Source: Paraburkholderia acidipaludis NBRC 101816 (GTDB lineage Bacteria > Pseudomonadota > Gammaproteobacteria > Burkholderiales > Burkholderiaceae). Taken from it: a stretch of DNA of 64,000 bases. The notes beneath the pieces were generated by a model, which did not search any database, was not told the origin of the DNA, and saw only the letters and a list, made by a program, of their open reading frames with translations. The position numbers were made by a program, and so were the translations under genes. Location: the NCBI RefSeq assembly GCF_000684975.1, contig NZ_BAXZ01000002.1:124001-188000 (forward strand), written 5' to 3'. Within the stretch, counting starts at the first letter, position 1. Each line of letters starts with the position of its first letter. Below are positions 43,004 to 55,260 of this stretch, piece after piece.

Positions 43004-44047
43004 TTACTCGTAGGAGAAGATGCTGCCGAGCTTGTCCATGCGCTCGAGCGCCATGCCCGACCCGCGCACCACGCAGGTAAGCGGGTCTTCGGCGACGAGC
43101 ACCGGCAGGCCGGTTTCTTCCGCGAGCAGGCGGTCGAGGTCGCGCAGCAGCGCGCCGCCGCCCGTGAGCATCATGCCGCGCTCGGCGATGTCGGCGCCGA
43201 GTTCCGGCGGCGTCTGCTCCAGCGCGATCTTCACCGACGAGACGATCTGGTTCAGCGGGTCGGTGAGCGCTTCGAGAATTTCGTTGCTGGAGATCGTGAA
43301 GCTGCGCGGGATGCCTTCGGAAAGGTTGCGGCCCTTCACTTCCATTTCCTTGACTTCGGAGCCCGGGAACGCCGAGCCGATTTCCTTTTTAATGGCTTCG
43401 GCGGTTTGCTCGCCGATCAGCATGCCGTAGTTGCGGCGGATGTAGTTGACGATGGCTTCGTCGAACTTGTCGCCGCCCACGCGCACCGAGCCCTTGTAGA
43501 CGATGCCGCCGAGCGAGATCACGCCCACTTCGGTCGTGCCGCCGCCGATGTCGACGACCATCGAGCCCGTGGCTTCCGACACCGGCAGGCCCGCGCCGAT
43601 CGCGGCGGCCATCGGTTCTTCGATCAGGTAGACCTGCGAGGCGCCGGCGCCGTGCGCGGCTTCCTTGATCGCGCGGCGCTCGACCTGGGTGGAGCCGCAC
43701 GGCACGCAGATGATGATGCGCGGCGACGGCGAGAACATGCGCGATTCGTGAGCGGTCTTGATGAACTGCTTGATCATCTGCTCGGTCACCGTGAAGTCGG
43801 CGATCACGCCGTCTTTCATCGGGCGGATCGCCTCGATATTGCCCGGCACCTTGCCGAGCATCTGCTTGGCTTCCTTGCCGACTGCCTGAATGGTCTTCTT
43901 GCCGTTCGGGCCGCCTTCCTGGCGGATCGAGACGACCGACGGCTCGTCGAGCACGATGCCCTTGCCGCGCATGTAGATCAGCGTGTTGGCCGTGCCGAGG
44001 TCGATCGCCAGGTCGTTGGAGAAGTAGCTACGCAGAAAACCGAACAT
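43004..44047 (-). CDS. mreB: Actin-like cell-shape protein MreB
   Basis: The 347-residue protein forms membrane-bound filaments that guide elongation. It starts with an amphipathic-type N-terminus (MFGFLRSYF) and carries the nucleotide-binding segments IDLGTANTLIY near residue 15, VDIGGGTTEVGVIS near residue 163 and LTGGGALLRDLD near residue 295. It is the first gene of the mreB-mreC-mreD-mrdA-rodA cluster and is divergent from gatC. Confidence 0.97.
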   Translation of the reverse strand: MFGFLRSYFSNDLAIDLGTANTLIYMRGKGIVLDEPSVVSIRQEGGPNGKKTIQAVGKEAKQMLGKVPGNIEAIRPMKDGVIADFTVTEQMIKQFIKTAHESRMFSPSPRIIICVPCGSTQVERRAIKEAAHGAGASQVYLIEEPMAAAIGAGLPVSEATGSMVVDIGGGTTEVGVISLGGIVYKGSVRVGGDKFDEAIVNYIRRNYGMLIGEQTAEAIKKEIGSAFPGSEVKEMEVKGRNLSEGIPRSFTISSNEILEALTDPLNQIVSSVKIALEQTPPELGADIAERGMMLTGGGALLRDLDRLLAEETGLPVLVAEDPLTCVVRGSGMALERMDKLGSIFSYE

Positions 44048-44492
44048 TCAAAAATCCTGTCTCGCTTGTGGCCGACCTTCGCGACAATGGGCGAGGGCGG
44101 CAGCGGAAAAAATAACAGCGTGAGGCCGGCGCGAAGCGCGCCGCTTGGAACCTTCTGGAAACCTGACACTGCGGGAATGGTTACCGGAGGCAGCCTGGCT
44201 GAGGGTGCGCCGCTTGCGCTTCGCTCGTGCCTTATGTGCCCCTTAGTGTGACTTCAGGCCGCAAAGTGCCTTGATCGGTGACGAAAGGCAGGCGCAAGGC
44301 GGTCCGGGTTTGGGTCGAACGCGTAATGATACCTTATAATTTTGCCTGTTTTGCACGATCCGAAAGCCACTTTTTGACACGGCCGAAGCTTTCCTCGAAA
44401 GCCGGATCCGTCGCGATAAACCGCTGTTGCAGCACCGTTTTTTCCGCACTGCCGCAACGGCCAGAGCAACCGCCATTTTTCCCGGTGACCGC
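44048..44492. promoter_or_regulatory. 445-bp divergent region between mreB and gatC
   Basis: No gene is visible. A perfect plus-strand TATAAT at 44335-44340 is a likely -10 box for gatC, although its -35 is weak (TTGGGT, 19 bp away). The mreB promoter must lie on the other strand in the same gap, but I cannot place its boxes with confidence. Confidence 0.5.
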
Positions 44493-44792
44493 ATGGCCCT
44501 GACCCTGAACGATGTGAAGCGCATCGCGCACCTCGCGCGCCTCGAACTGGCCGACGCCGAAGCCGGCAATACGCTCGCACGCCTGAACGATTTTTTCGGT
44601 CTCGTCGAGCAGATGCAGGCCGTGGACACGGCCGGCATCGCTCCGCTCGCGCACCCGATCGAGCAGATCGAGGACGTGGCGCTGCGCCTGCGCGCGGACG
44701 CCGTGACCGAGACGGTCGACCGCGAAGCCTTCCAGCGCCCGGCGCCGGCGGTGCAGGACGGCCTGTACCTCGTGCCGCGCGTGATCGAGTAA
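44493..44792 (+). CDS. gatC: Asp/Glu-tRNA amidotransferase subunit C
   Basis: The 99-residue protein has the GatC pattern DVKRIAHLARLEL near residue 7 and ends with QDGLYLVPRVIE. It stabilises the GatA-GatB complex that converts misacylated Asp-tRNA or Glu-tRNA to Asn-tRNA or Gln-tRNA. The ATG at 44493 gives the family-typical length; upstream in-frame sequence is not needed. gatA and gatB follow. Confidence 0.93.
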   Translation: MALTLNDVKRIAHLARLELADAEAGNTLARLNDFFGLVEQMQAVDTAGIAPLAHPIEQIEDVALRLRADAVTETVDREAFQRPAPAVQDGLYLVPRVIE

Positions 44793-44956
44793 GCGTTCGT
44801 TTTATTGCTGTCGCCGCCTTATCCGGCCGTCTGTCGTCTGCCGGACAAGGCGCTGCGGCGGCTCCCGTTTCCCGCGGGGCGCGGCCTGATCCGGCGCCCC
44901 GGACGGCGGTCCGGCAATCCCGAATTCGCCGCCTTCGTTCTTCCAGGAACCACGCA

Positions 44957-46447
<1,491 letters not shown>

Positions 46448-46449
46448 AC

Positions 46450-47940
46450 ATGGCAACAACGCAATGGGAAGTCGTAATCGGTCTGGAGACGCACACGCAG
46501 CTGTCGACGGCGTCGAAGATCTTTTCGGGCGCATCGACGCAGTTCGGCGCGGCTCCTAACACCCAGGCCTGCCCCGTCGATCTCGCGCTGCCGGGCGTGC
46601 TGCCGGTGATGAACCGCGGCGCCGTGGAGCGCGCGATCTGCTTCGGCCTCGCGATCGGCGCAACGGTGGCGCCGCGCAGCATCTTCGCGCGCAAGAACTA
46701 CTTCTACCCGGATCTGCCGAAGGGCTACCAGATCAGCCAGTACGAGATTCCGGTCGTGCAGGGCGGCCAGATCACGATCCAGGTGCCGGCCAACGAGAAG
46801 GCAGGCAAGGAAGCCTACGAGAAGACCATCAATCTCACGCGCGCGCACCTGGAAGAAGACGCCGGCAAGTCGCTGCACGAAGACTTCGCGGGCATGACGG
46901 GCATCGACCTGAACCGCGCGGGCACGCCGCTGCTCGAAATCGTTACGGAACCTGAAATGCGCAGCGCGGCGGAGGCGGTTGCTTACGCAAAGTCGCTGCA
47001 CACGCTCGTGGTCTGGCTCGGCATCTGCGACGGCAACATGCAGGAAGGCTCGTTCCGCTGCGACGCGAACGTCTCCGTGCGTCCGGTCGGCCAGAAGGAA
47101 TTCGGCACGCGCGCCGAGATCAAGAACCTGAACTCGTTCCGCTTCCTCGAAGAGGCGATCCAGTACGAAGTGCGCCGCCAGATCGAGCTGATCGAGGACG
47201 GCGGCACGGTGGTGCAGGAAACGCGCCTCTACGATCCGGACAAGCGCGAGACGCGCTCGATGCGCAGCAAGGAAGACGCGCACGATTACCGCTACTTCCC
47301 CGACCCGGACCTGATGCCGCTCGTGATCGACGCGGCGTGGGTCGAGCGCGTGAAGGGCGAGATGCCCGAACTGCCCGCGACGATGCAGACGCGCTTCGTG
47401 GAGCAGTACGGCGTGACGCCTTACGATGCGGGCGTGCTCACGTCGAGCAAGGCGATGGCCGCGTATTTCGAGGCCGTCGTCGCCAAAACGGGTGCCAATC
47501 CGGACAAAACGCAGGCGAAGGCGGCCGCGAACTGGCTGATGGGCGAAGTCTCGTCGCAACTGAACCGCGAAGGCCTCGAGATCGACGCCTCGCCGGTTAC
47601 GGCCGAACAGTTCGCGCTCCTGCTGCAGCGCATCGCCGACGGCACGATCTCGAACAAGATCGCGAAGGAAGTGTTCCTCGCGATGTGGGACGAGAAGGTC
47701 GAGGGCGCGGACGCCGCCGACCGCATCATCGACGCGAAGGGCCTCAAGCAGATCTCGGACACGGGCGCGCTCGAAGCGATCATCGACGAGGTGCTGGCCG
47801 CGAACCCGAAGTCGGTGGAAGAGTACCGCGCGGGCAAGGAAAAGGCGTTCAACGCGCTGATCGGCCAGGCGATGAAGGCCACGAAGGGCAAGGCCAACCC
47901 GCAGCAGGTGAACGAGCTGCTGAAGAAAAAGCTATCCTGA
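46450..47940 (+). CDS. gatB: Asp/Glu-tRNA amidotransferase subunit B
   Basis: The 496-residue kinase/amidotransferase subunit has the family start WEVVIGLETHTQL, the FPDLPKGYQISQY segment near residue 84, DYRYFPDPDL near residue 280 and a C-terminal YqeY-like tRNA-binding tail ending NELLKKKLS. It activates the tRNA-bound acid and receives ammonia from GatA. Confidence 0.96.
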   Translation: MATTQWEVVIGLETHTQLSTASKIFSGASTQFGAAPNTQACPVDLALPGVLPVMNRGAVERAICFGLAIGATVAPRSIFARKNYFYPDLPKGYQISQYEIPVVQGGQITIQVPANEKAGKEAYEKTINLTRAHLEEDAGKSLHEDFAGMTGIDLNRAGTPLLEIVTEPEMRSAAEAVAYAKSLHTLVVWLGICDGNMQEGSFRCDANVSVRPVGQKEFGTRAEIKNLNSFRFLEEAIQYEVRRQIELIEDGGTVVQETRLYDPDKRETRSMRSKEDAHDYRYFPDPDLMPLVIDAAWVERVKGEMPELPATMQTRFVEQYGVTPYDAGVLTSSKAMAAYFEAVVAKTGANPDKTQAKAAANWLMGEVSSQLNREGLEIDASPVTAEQFALLLQRIADGTISNKIAKEVFLAMWDEKVEGADAADRIIDAKGLKQISDTGALEAIIDEVLAANPKSVEEYRAGKEKAFNALIGQAMKATKGKANPQQVNELLKKKLS

Positions 47941-48084
47941 GCGTTCGTTTGCTCATCCATGGCTGGCTTCGACGGGGCGGCGCTGCGGGTCTGTGGACTG
48001 CGCAGCGCCGCCCTGCCGTTTGAGGCGTCGCCCGCGCGAGACGTCTGGCATAAGGCGTCCGGCATAAGAACAGGAGAACCCCGC

Positions 48085-48921
48085 ATGGCGAAATTCCCGA
48101 GTCTCGACGATTACCGCGTGCCGTATTTCGGCGACAAGAAGGCGGAGACGTTTTCGCTCGACGCGATCGATCCGGCGGCCAAGCCGTTCTCCAGGGGCAG
48201 CAAGGAAGGTGATCGCGACCGGCTGGCCGAGATCGGCTCGAAGATCGACGTGCAGCAGGAGCGCCTGCACGCGCAGCGTCACCAGCGCGTGCTGCTCGTG
48301 CTGCAGGGCATGGACACGAGCGGCAAGGACGGCACGATACGCGGCGTGTTCCACGAAGTCGATCCGCTCGGCCTGCGCATCGTGGCATTTCGCGCGCCCA
48401 CGCCCATCGAGCTCTCGCGCGACTTTCTGTGGCGCGTGCATCTGCAGGTGCCGGCCGCGGGCGAGCTCGCCATCTTCAACCGCAGCCACTACGAAGACGT
48501 GCTGGTGCCGCGCGTGATGGGCCAGATCGACGAAGCCGAATGCGAGCGGCGCTTTCGCCAGATTCGCGATTTCGAGGCCATGCTCGCGGAAACGGGCACG
48601 ACCATCATCAAGTGTCTGCTGCATATCTCGAAGGACGAGCAGAAGAGCCGCATCCAGGCGCGCATCGACGATCCGGGCAAGCACTGGAAGTTCGACGTCT
48701 CCGACCTCGAGGCGCGCAAGCACTGGGACGCGTATCAGGCCGCCTACCGCGACGCGCTCGCGGCCACCTCGACTGAGCAGGCGCCGTGGTACGTGATTCC
48801 GGCGGACTCGAAGTCGCATCGCAACCTGATGGTGGCCGAACTGCTGCTGCGTCTCATGGAAAGCCTCAAGCTCGACTATCCGCCCGCGAAGCCGGAACTG
48901 AAGGGCCTCACGATCGAATAG
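48085..48921 (+). CDS. Polyphosphate kinase 2 family protein
   Basis: The 278-residue protein has the Walker A-like LQGMDTSGKDG near residue 75, FNRSHYEDVLVPRV near residue 131 and a lid-region Arg motif, all typical of PPK2 enzymes that phosphorylate nucleotides with polyphosphate. The length and motifs fit class I/III single-domain forms; the nucleotide preference cannot be read. AGGAGAACC stands before the ATG. Confidence 0.9.
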   Translation: MAKFPSLDDYRVPYFGDKKAETFSLDAIDPAAKPFSRGSKEGDRDRLAEIGSKIDVQQERLHAQRHQRVLLVLQGMDTSGKDGTIRGVFHEVDPLGLRIVAFRAPTPIELSRDFLWRVHLQVPAAGELAIFNRSHYEDVLVPRVMGQIDEAECERRFRQIRDFEAMLAETGTTIIKCLLHISKDEQKSRIQARIDDPGKHWKFDVSDLEARKHWDAYQAAYRDALAATSTEQAPWYVIPADSKSHRNLMVAELLLRLMESLKLDYPPAKPELKGLTIE

Positions 48922-48977
48922 GTCAGCATCTGGCCTGGACCTGGCCGATATCGGGCCGAAACCATAAGGAAACAAAC

Positions 48978-49760
48978 ATGCTGCGTGTGATTACCGCCAA
49001 CCTCAACGGCATCCGCTCGGCGGCGAAGAAAGGCTTCTTCGAATGGTTCGGAGAGCAGAAGGCCGACGTGCTGTGCGTGCAGGAAATCAAGTGCTCGCAG
49101 GACGACATGACGCCCGAATTCCTTGCGCCGCACGATTTCAAGGGTTATTTCCAGCACGCCGTGAAGAAGGGCTACAGCGGCGCGGGCCTCTATACGCGCC
49201 ATGAGCCCGACGAAGTGATCATCGGCTTCGGCAGCGAGGAGTTCGATCCCGAGGGGCGCTACGTCGAGGCGCGCTTCGGCAAGCTCTCGATCGTTTCGGT
49301 GTACGTGCCGTCGGGGTCGAGCGGCGAGGAACGCCAGGAGGCGAAATACCGCTTCATGGACGAGTTCATGCCGCATCTGGCAGAACTCAAGGGCGCCGGG
49401 CGCGAGGTGGTCGTGTGCGGCGACGTGAACATCGTCCACAAGGAAATCGACATCAAGAACTGGAAGGGCAACCAGAAGAACTCAGGCTGCCTGCCCGAAG
49501 AGCGCGCGTGGCTCACGAAGCTGTTCGACGAAGTGGGCTACGTGGACGTGTTCCGCACGCTCGACTCGCGCGCCGAGCAGTACACGTGGTGGAGCAACCG
49601 CGGCCAGGCCTACGCGAAGAACGTGGGGTGGCGTATCGACTACGAGATCGCCACGCCCGGCATTGCGGCCACCGCGAAGCGCACGTCGATCTTCAGGGAC
49701 ATCAAGTTCAGCGACCACGCTCCGCTCACCATCGACTACGACTGGAAGGCGAAGGGTTGA
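48978..49760 (+). CDS. xth: Exodeoxyribonuclease III (AP endonuclease)
   Basis: The 260-residue DNA repair enzyme has the EEP-fold motifs: ITANLNGIRSA at the N-terminus, catalytic Glu in LCVQEIKCS near residue 36, GDVNIVHKEIDI near residue 150, and the C-terminal SDHAPLTID with catalytic Asp-His. It cleaves abasic sites and trims 3' ends. AAGGAAAC lies before the ATG, 56 bp after the PPK2 gene. Confidence 0.93.
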   Translation: MLRVITANLNGIRSAAKKGFFEWFGEQKADVLCVQEIKCSQDDMTPEFLAPHDFKGYFQHAVKKGYSGAGLYTRHEPDEVIIGFGSEEFDPEGRYVEARFGKLSIVSVYVPSGSSGEERQEAKYRFMDEFMPHLAELKGAGREVVVCGDVNIVHKEIDIKNWKGNQKNSGCLPEERAWLTKLFDEVGYVDVFRTLDSRAEQYTWWSNRGQAYAKNVGWRIDYEIATPGIAATAKRTSIFRDIKFSDHAPLTIDYDWKAKG

Positions 49761-49792
49761 TAGCAGCGTCGGCGGCAGATGGAGCCTCGGCC

Positions 49793-50143
49793 TCAGGCCG
49801 CCACAATGCGAAACTCTGTTGCCTTGGCTACTGGTCGGACGAAATTTTTCTCGCGCTTCAGATCGACAATACCGTAGTTAGACATTGTTCTGAGGGTACG
49901 AGAGAGGTTGCTCGGCTTGCGCCCCGTTGCCTCGGCCAGTTCGGCAATCGACTGGGGTTTCGTCTCGGTGATGACGTGCAGCAAGGCGCGGTTGTCGTCA
50001 CTTAGAACTTCAGCTAGCGACTTCATCGAAGTGAACCAGATCTTTGGTTCGCCCGGCTTCGGCTTGTATTCGCCACGTGCGATCGCCAGTACACGCGCAC
50101 GAATTTTCTCTTGCGACATGATGCCAATCACGATGGACCTCAT
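49793..50143 (-). CDS. HTH antitoxin-like protein (TumA / HVO_A0114 type)
   Basis: The 116-residue protein has an N-terminal segment (VIGIMSQEKIRARVLAIARGEY, KPGEPKIWF) and a winged helix (about 60-105: SIAELAEATGRKPSNLSRTLRTM). This is the arrangement of the small HTH partner of TumE-type toxins. The ATG at 50143 overlaps the toxin stop codon by ATGA, so translation is coupled. It probably binds DNA and the toxin. It converges on the xth gene with 32 bp between. Confidence 0.7.
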   Translation of the reverse strand: MRSIVIGIMSQEKIRARVLAIARGEYKPKPGEPKIWFTSMKSLAEVLSDDNRALLHVITETKPQSIAELAEATGRKPSNLSRTLRTMSNYGIVDLKREKNFVRPVAKATEFRIVAA

Positions 50144-50505
50144 CGCTTCCTCATTGTGGACAGGACACGATCTACATCTGCGAAGAAATCGTTCAGCAGT
50201 TGCTGTGCGTCCCTGAATTCATATGGCATTCCTTTGTCGGAGGCATGCCGGTGCTTGTGGTCGTATGCAAGAACACGACCCGCGTATTTGAACTTCTTCG
50301 GCAGCTTGACCGCATGCGCATTGTCGTAGCCGAGAATGCGATTCCCATAGGGCTCGTGCAATGTGAGCGAATATCTGATGCCGTGAGGAATCTCAGCTGA
50401 CACATCGACCCGCCATGCCTCAAGCTTGATCCAGTATCCATTCCCCTGATCGAGGATCGAGTCATTGAGATCAAGCAGCGTGTCAATTGCGATGTCTCGT
50501 TTCAC
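50140..50505 (-). CDS. TumE-type toxin candidate (DUF6516-like)
   Basis: The 121-residue protein has the segment YDNAHAVKLPKKFKYAGRVLAYDHKHRH (from residue 60, described here by its residues DNAH and YDHKHRH) that resembles DUF6516/TumE toxins. It starts at a GTG with a poor ribosome binding site. The gene precedes the HTH gene and overlaps it by 4 bp. The local DNA is less GC-rich than the flanking core genes, suggesting acquisition. The toxin's target is not shown by the sequence. Confidence 0.65.
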   Translation of the reverse strand: MKRDIAIDTLLDLNDSILDQGNGYWIKLEAWRVDVSAEIPHGIRYSLTLHEPYGNRILGYDNAHAVKLPKKFKYAGRVLAYDHKHRHASDKGMPYEFRDAQQLLNDFFADVDRVLSTMRKR

Positions 50506-50679
50506 AAGTATATATCAGCTGCTCATATGGTTTGCCACGCGCGGCCTGCCCTTGGGCACCTTGCCGCCGAATGGAACCATGCTAGCCTTGAAGCGTGCTG
50601 TATCGCCTGGCATCGCGCCTGCCCCTGTTGAGCTAGCGCACCGATACTCGAAATCTCGGGCAAGGGCGGCGCCTATGCT

Positions 50680-51789
50680 TCAGGGCGCCGCCACCTTGCG
50701 CCGCTGCGGCACGGCGATGCCCGCGTAGTCGGGCAGTTCGTCGAGCGGCTTGCCGATCGCCTTGGCGTAGAGCGGCAGCATGTCGGGCAGGCGCTTGATG
50801 ATGTCCGCGCGCCGCGCCGGCGTGTACGGATGGACGTAGATGAAGCCATCGTCGTGGTCGCTTTTCGTCGCGAGGGCCAGCTTGTCCCACAGCGTGACGG
50901 CCGCGCGCGGGTCGAAGCCCGCGCGGGAGGCGATGTCGCTGCCGATCACGTCGGCTTCGGTTTCGTCGGCGTTGCCGTAGTGCATCTCGTAGAGCTGCGA
51001 GCCGATGCCGAGCGGAAACACCCCCAGGTCCGCGAGCCCGAACAACTGCGGCACCGTGCCGGCCGCAATTTGCCCTTCCTGCTGTTCGCCGAGGCGCTCG
51101 CGCAAGTGCTCGCGCACCGCGTGCGCGATCTCGTGGCCGAGCAGCATGCCGAACTCGTTGTCGTTGAGCTTCACGCGGTCGAGCAGGCCGCTGTACACCA
51201 CGATCTTGCCGCCCGGCAGACAGTACATGCGGATATCCGGCGAGCGGATCACTGCCACTTCCCATTTCCAGTTCTTCACCCGGTCGCTCCACTTCTGCGC
51301 GTAGGGCGCGAGACGGTCGACGAACTGGCGCACGCGCTGCACGCGCGGATCGGTGTCGGGGTAGAGCCTGTCTGAATGCGCGGCGCCGCGCACGATCTCG
51401 GCATACTCGGCGGCGGCCTGAGCCTCCAGCGCCGGCGAAGGAATCAGGTTGCGAAACAGGGCGCTCTGGCCAAGGCGAACTTCGCGGCTCGCGTTTTGCG
51501 CGGCGGCGCTCGACGCCTCTTGCGCGGCGCTTGCGCTGCCTTCGGCCTGGGCGCCTTGCAGCTGGCCCTGAGCAGACGGCTCGGCCCCGGATGCGGCTCC
51601 CGAAGGCGTGGCCGGAGCGGCGGGCGGCACCGCTGGCGCGGTGTTCTCGGCAAGCGCCCACGGAGCGTGCCAGGTCGCCAGCGCCGCGAGCGCCAGTGCG
51701 AGCGAGCGCGCATGCACGGCGCTCCAGCGCGCACGGCGCGCGCGCGGTCTCGGAAACCAGTCGGGGACGGCAGGCTGGGACGGGATCAC
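50680..51789 (-). CDS. M48-family zinc metalloprotease, exported
   Basis: The 369-residue protein begins at a GTG overlapping the ampG-like stop codon (GTGA), with GGAG about 9 bp upstream. A signal-like segment (about 27-46) and an Ala/Pro/Ser-rich linker precede a metalloprotease domain with zinc site GHEIAHAVREH near residue 215 and third ligand Glu in ETEADVIG near residue 270. It resembles periplasmic M48 quality-control proteases such as BepA/LoiP. The start could be somewhat downstream. Confidence 0.85.
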   Translation of the reverse strand: MIPSQPAVPDWFPRPRARRARWSAVHARSLALALAALATWHAPWALAENTAPAVPPAAPATPSGAASGAEPSAQGQLQGAQAEGSASAAQEASSAAAQNASREVRLGQSALFRNLIPSPALEAQAAAEYAEIVRGAAHSDRLYPDTDPRVQRVRQFVDRLAPYAQKWSDRVKNWKWEVAVIRSPDIRMYCLPGGKIVVYSGLLDRVKLNDNEFGMLLGHEIAHAVREHLRERLGEQQEGQIAAGTVPQLFGLADLGVFPLGIGSQLYEMHYGNADETEADVIGSDIASRAGFDPRAAVTLWDKLALATKSDHDDGFIYVHPYTPARRADIIKRLPDMLPLYAKAIGKPLDELPDYAGIAVPQRRKVAAP

Positions 51790-53192
51790 GTCCGGATTCT
51801 CCACGGGGCGATACGAACGAGCAGGAGCATACCCGGTACAGCTAAAGCCGTGCATACGATGAAGTAATCAAACCAGCCGATTTTCGCGACCACGTAGCCG
51901 CTCGCCGCCGAGGCCAGCGTGCGCGGGACCGAGGCGAGGCTCGTGAAAAGCGCGAACTGCGTGGCGGTATAGCGCGGGTCGGTGGTGCTGGCGATATAGG
52001 CGGTGAAGGCGGCGAGCGTGAGGCCCGTCGCGAAGGTCTCGAAGCCGTACACGAGCGCGAGCGCCACGGCGCGCGGGTCGAGCACGAAGTGGGCTTGGAG
52101 GCCGAGCGCGGATGCCGCTTGCGCAACGGCATGGCTCACGGCGAGCGCGCCGTCGTAGATCGTGGCGAGCGACGCGGAGCCGGGCCCGAGCTGAGCGAGC
52201 CAGGCGAAGCCGAGCGTCGAGACGATCTGAAGGAGGCCGAAGATCCACAGCCCGCGCCCGATGCCGATCTTCACGAGCGCCACGCCGCCGATAATGCCGC
52301 CCGCGAGGCTCGCGCCGAACGCCGTCATCTTGGCGATCACGCCGATCTCGGTGCGCGTGTAGCCGATGTCGAGGAAGAACGACGTCGAGAGCGTGGTGGC
52401 CATCGTGTCGCCGAGCTTGTAGAGAAAGATGAACGCCAGCACGAAGAGCGCGCCGGTCCAGCCGTCGCGCTGCACGAACTCGGCGAACGGCCGGATGATG
52501 GCTTCGCTCAGGTTCTTCGGCGGCGCGCCGTGCACCTCGGGCTCGCTCACCACGAGCGACATGATCATGCCCGGAATCATGAACGCCGCCGTGACGACGA
52601 ACACCGTGCTCCACGGCAGATGGTCGGAGAGGATCAGCGCGAGCGAGCCCGGCACGAGCGCGGCGATCTTGTACGCGTTCACGTGGACGGCGTTGCCGAG
52701 GCCCTGCTGGGTATCCGTGAGGAGTTCGCGCCGGTAAGCGTCGATGGCGATGTCCTGGCTCGCGCCGAAGAACGCGACGAGCGTCGTGAGCGCGGCCACG
52801 GTCCAGATCGAATCCTTCGGCGAAACGAAGCCGAGCATGGCGATCGCCCCCGCCACGAGAATCTGCGTGACGAGCATCCAGCCGCGCCGGCGCCCCGGAC
52901 GCCAGCCCGGCAGACGCGGCACGTAGCGGTCCATGAGCGGAGCCCAGACGAACTTCCAGGTGTAGGGGAACTGGATCAGCGCGAAGAGGCCGATCTCTTT
53001 CAGATTGACGCCTTCCGAGCGCAGCCACGCCTGTACGAGATAGACGAGCGTGAAGAGCGGCAGCCCCGAGGTGAAGCCGAGGAACACGCAGATCAGCATG
53101 TGCGTGTTCAGGTACGCGCGCCAGCCGGGACGGTCTTCGTGAGCGGCGAGGTGATCGATGCGGGAGGGGGCCTCGTGGGGCGGATTCGGCAT
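51786..53192 (-). CDS. ampG: AmpG-type muropeptide permease (MFS)
   Basis: The 468-residue protein has 12 or more predicted membrane segments and AmpG-like signatures such as GFTSGLPLF near residue 39, FVWAPLMDRY near residue 83 and FGASQDIAIDAYR near residue 142. It should import anhydro-muropeptides for cell-wall recycling. The M48 protease gene follows with a 4-bp overlap. Confidence 0.88.
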   Translation of the reverse strand: MPNPPHEAPSRIDHLAAHEDRPGWRAYLNTHMLICVFLGFTSGLPLFTLVYLVQAWLRSEGVNLKEIGLFALIQFPYTWKFVWAPLMDRYVPRLPGWRPGRRRGWMLVTQILVAGAIAMLGFVSPKDSIWTVAALTTLVAFFGASQDIAIDAYRRELLTDTQQGLGNAVHVNAYKIAALVPGSLALILSDHLPWSTVFVVTAAFMIPGMIMSLVVSEPEVHGAPPKNLSEAIIRPFAEFVQRDGWTGALFVLAFIFLYKLGDTMATTLSTSFFLDIGYTRTEIGVIAKMTAFGASLAGGIIGGVALVKIGIGRGLWIFGLLQIVSTLGFAWLAQLGPGSASLATIYDGALAVSHAVAQAASALGLQAHFVLDPRAVALALVYGFETFATGLTLAAFTAYIASTTDPRYTATQFALFTSLASVPRTLASAASGYVVAKIGWFDYFIVCTALAVPGMLLLVRIAPWRIRT

Positions 53193-53273
53193 GTCGTCGT
53201 CAGCGGCGGCGGCGGTTTTTATGGGTCCGGGTTGAAAAATGCGCCGCCGCTGCCTGGGGTCAGCCGGGCGACG

Positions 53274-53878
53274 TCATTTTTTCTTCACGCGATAGACCGC
53301 AAGACTACCACGCCAGTTCACGCCCCATCGCACGGTCTGACCGCCGTGCAGCACGGCGCGATCGAGAATTTCGATGCCCACTTCCGGCGCGAGCGCCTCG
53401 AAGTCCTTCACCGTGAGCACGCGCACGTTCGGCGTGTTGTGCCACTGGTAAGGCAGCGACTTCGACACCGGCATGCGCCCGCGCAGCACCGAAAGCCGGT
53501 GCGGCCAGTAGCCGAAGTTCGGGAACGAGACGATGCATTCCTTGCCCACGCGCGCCGTCTCGCGCAGGATCGCGGCGGTCTGGTGGATGGTCTGCAATGT
53601 TTGCGAGAGGATCGCGAAGTCGAAGCTCGCGTCTTCGAACAGGCGCAGGCCGTCTTCCAGATTCTGCTGGATCACGTTGATGCCGTTGGCCACCGAGGCG
53701 AGCACGCCCGCGTCGTTGATCTCGATGCCGTAGCCCGTGCATTCCAGTTCCTCGCCGAGCAGCGAGAGCAGCGAGCCGTCCCCGCAGCCGAGGTCGAGCA
53801 CCTTCGAGCGCGGCTCGATCCAGCGTGCGATGGTGCGGAAGTCGGGACGGGCGGAAAGACTGTCGAAAGCGCTCGGGT

Positions 53879-53882
<4 letters not shown>
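53274..53882 (-). CDS. metW: Methionine biosynthesis protein MetW
   Basis: The 202-residue SAM-methyltransferase-like protein has the motif VLDLGCGDGSLL near residue 28 and SQTLQTIH near residue 93. It pairs with MetX in many proteobacteria and is needed for homoserine acyltransferase activity. Its ATG overlaps the metX stop by ATGA. Confidence 0.92.
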
Positions 53883-55024
<1,142 letters not shown>

Positions 55025-55260
55025 TCGTTCCGCCTTGGTCTTCGGGCGGCTAAACGGTGTCGGCGGGGCGCGGAGTGCGAAGGATTGGCGCGGCTGACGA
55101 CCTCTTTAGCCGCATTTGTAATGAACCCGCGAGCGTTGGCTCAGAGGTTCGCGCGCCCGCAATCGAGTCAGCAAATCGGCGCGACGGTGTTTCAAAACGA
55201 ACGCAAAGTATAGCGGAAAACGCGCCCGGCGAGGGCGCCGGCACCCTGGGAGCCGGCCGG

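Noticed and set aside
48041..48071. GGCATAAGG-like stretches after gatB as further motif copies
   Set aside because: They match only the short core GCATAA and not the rest of the 16-bp motif.
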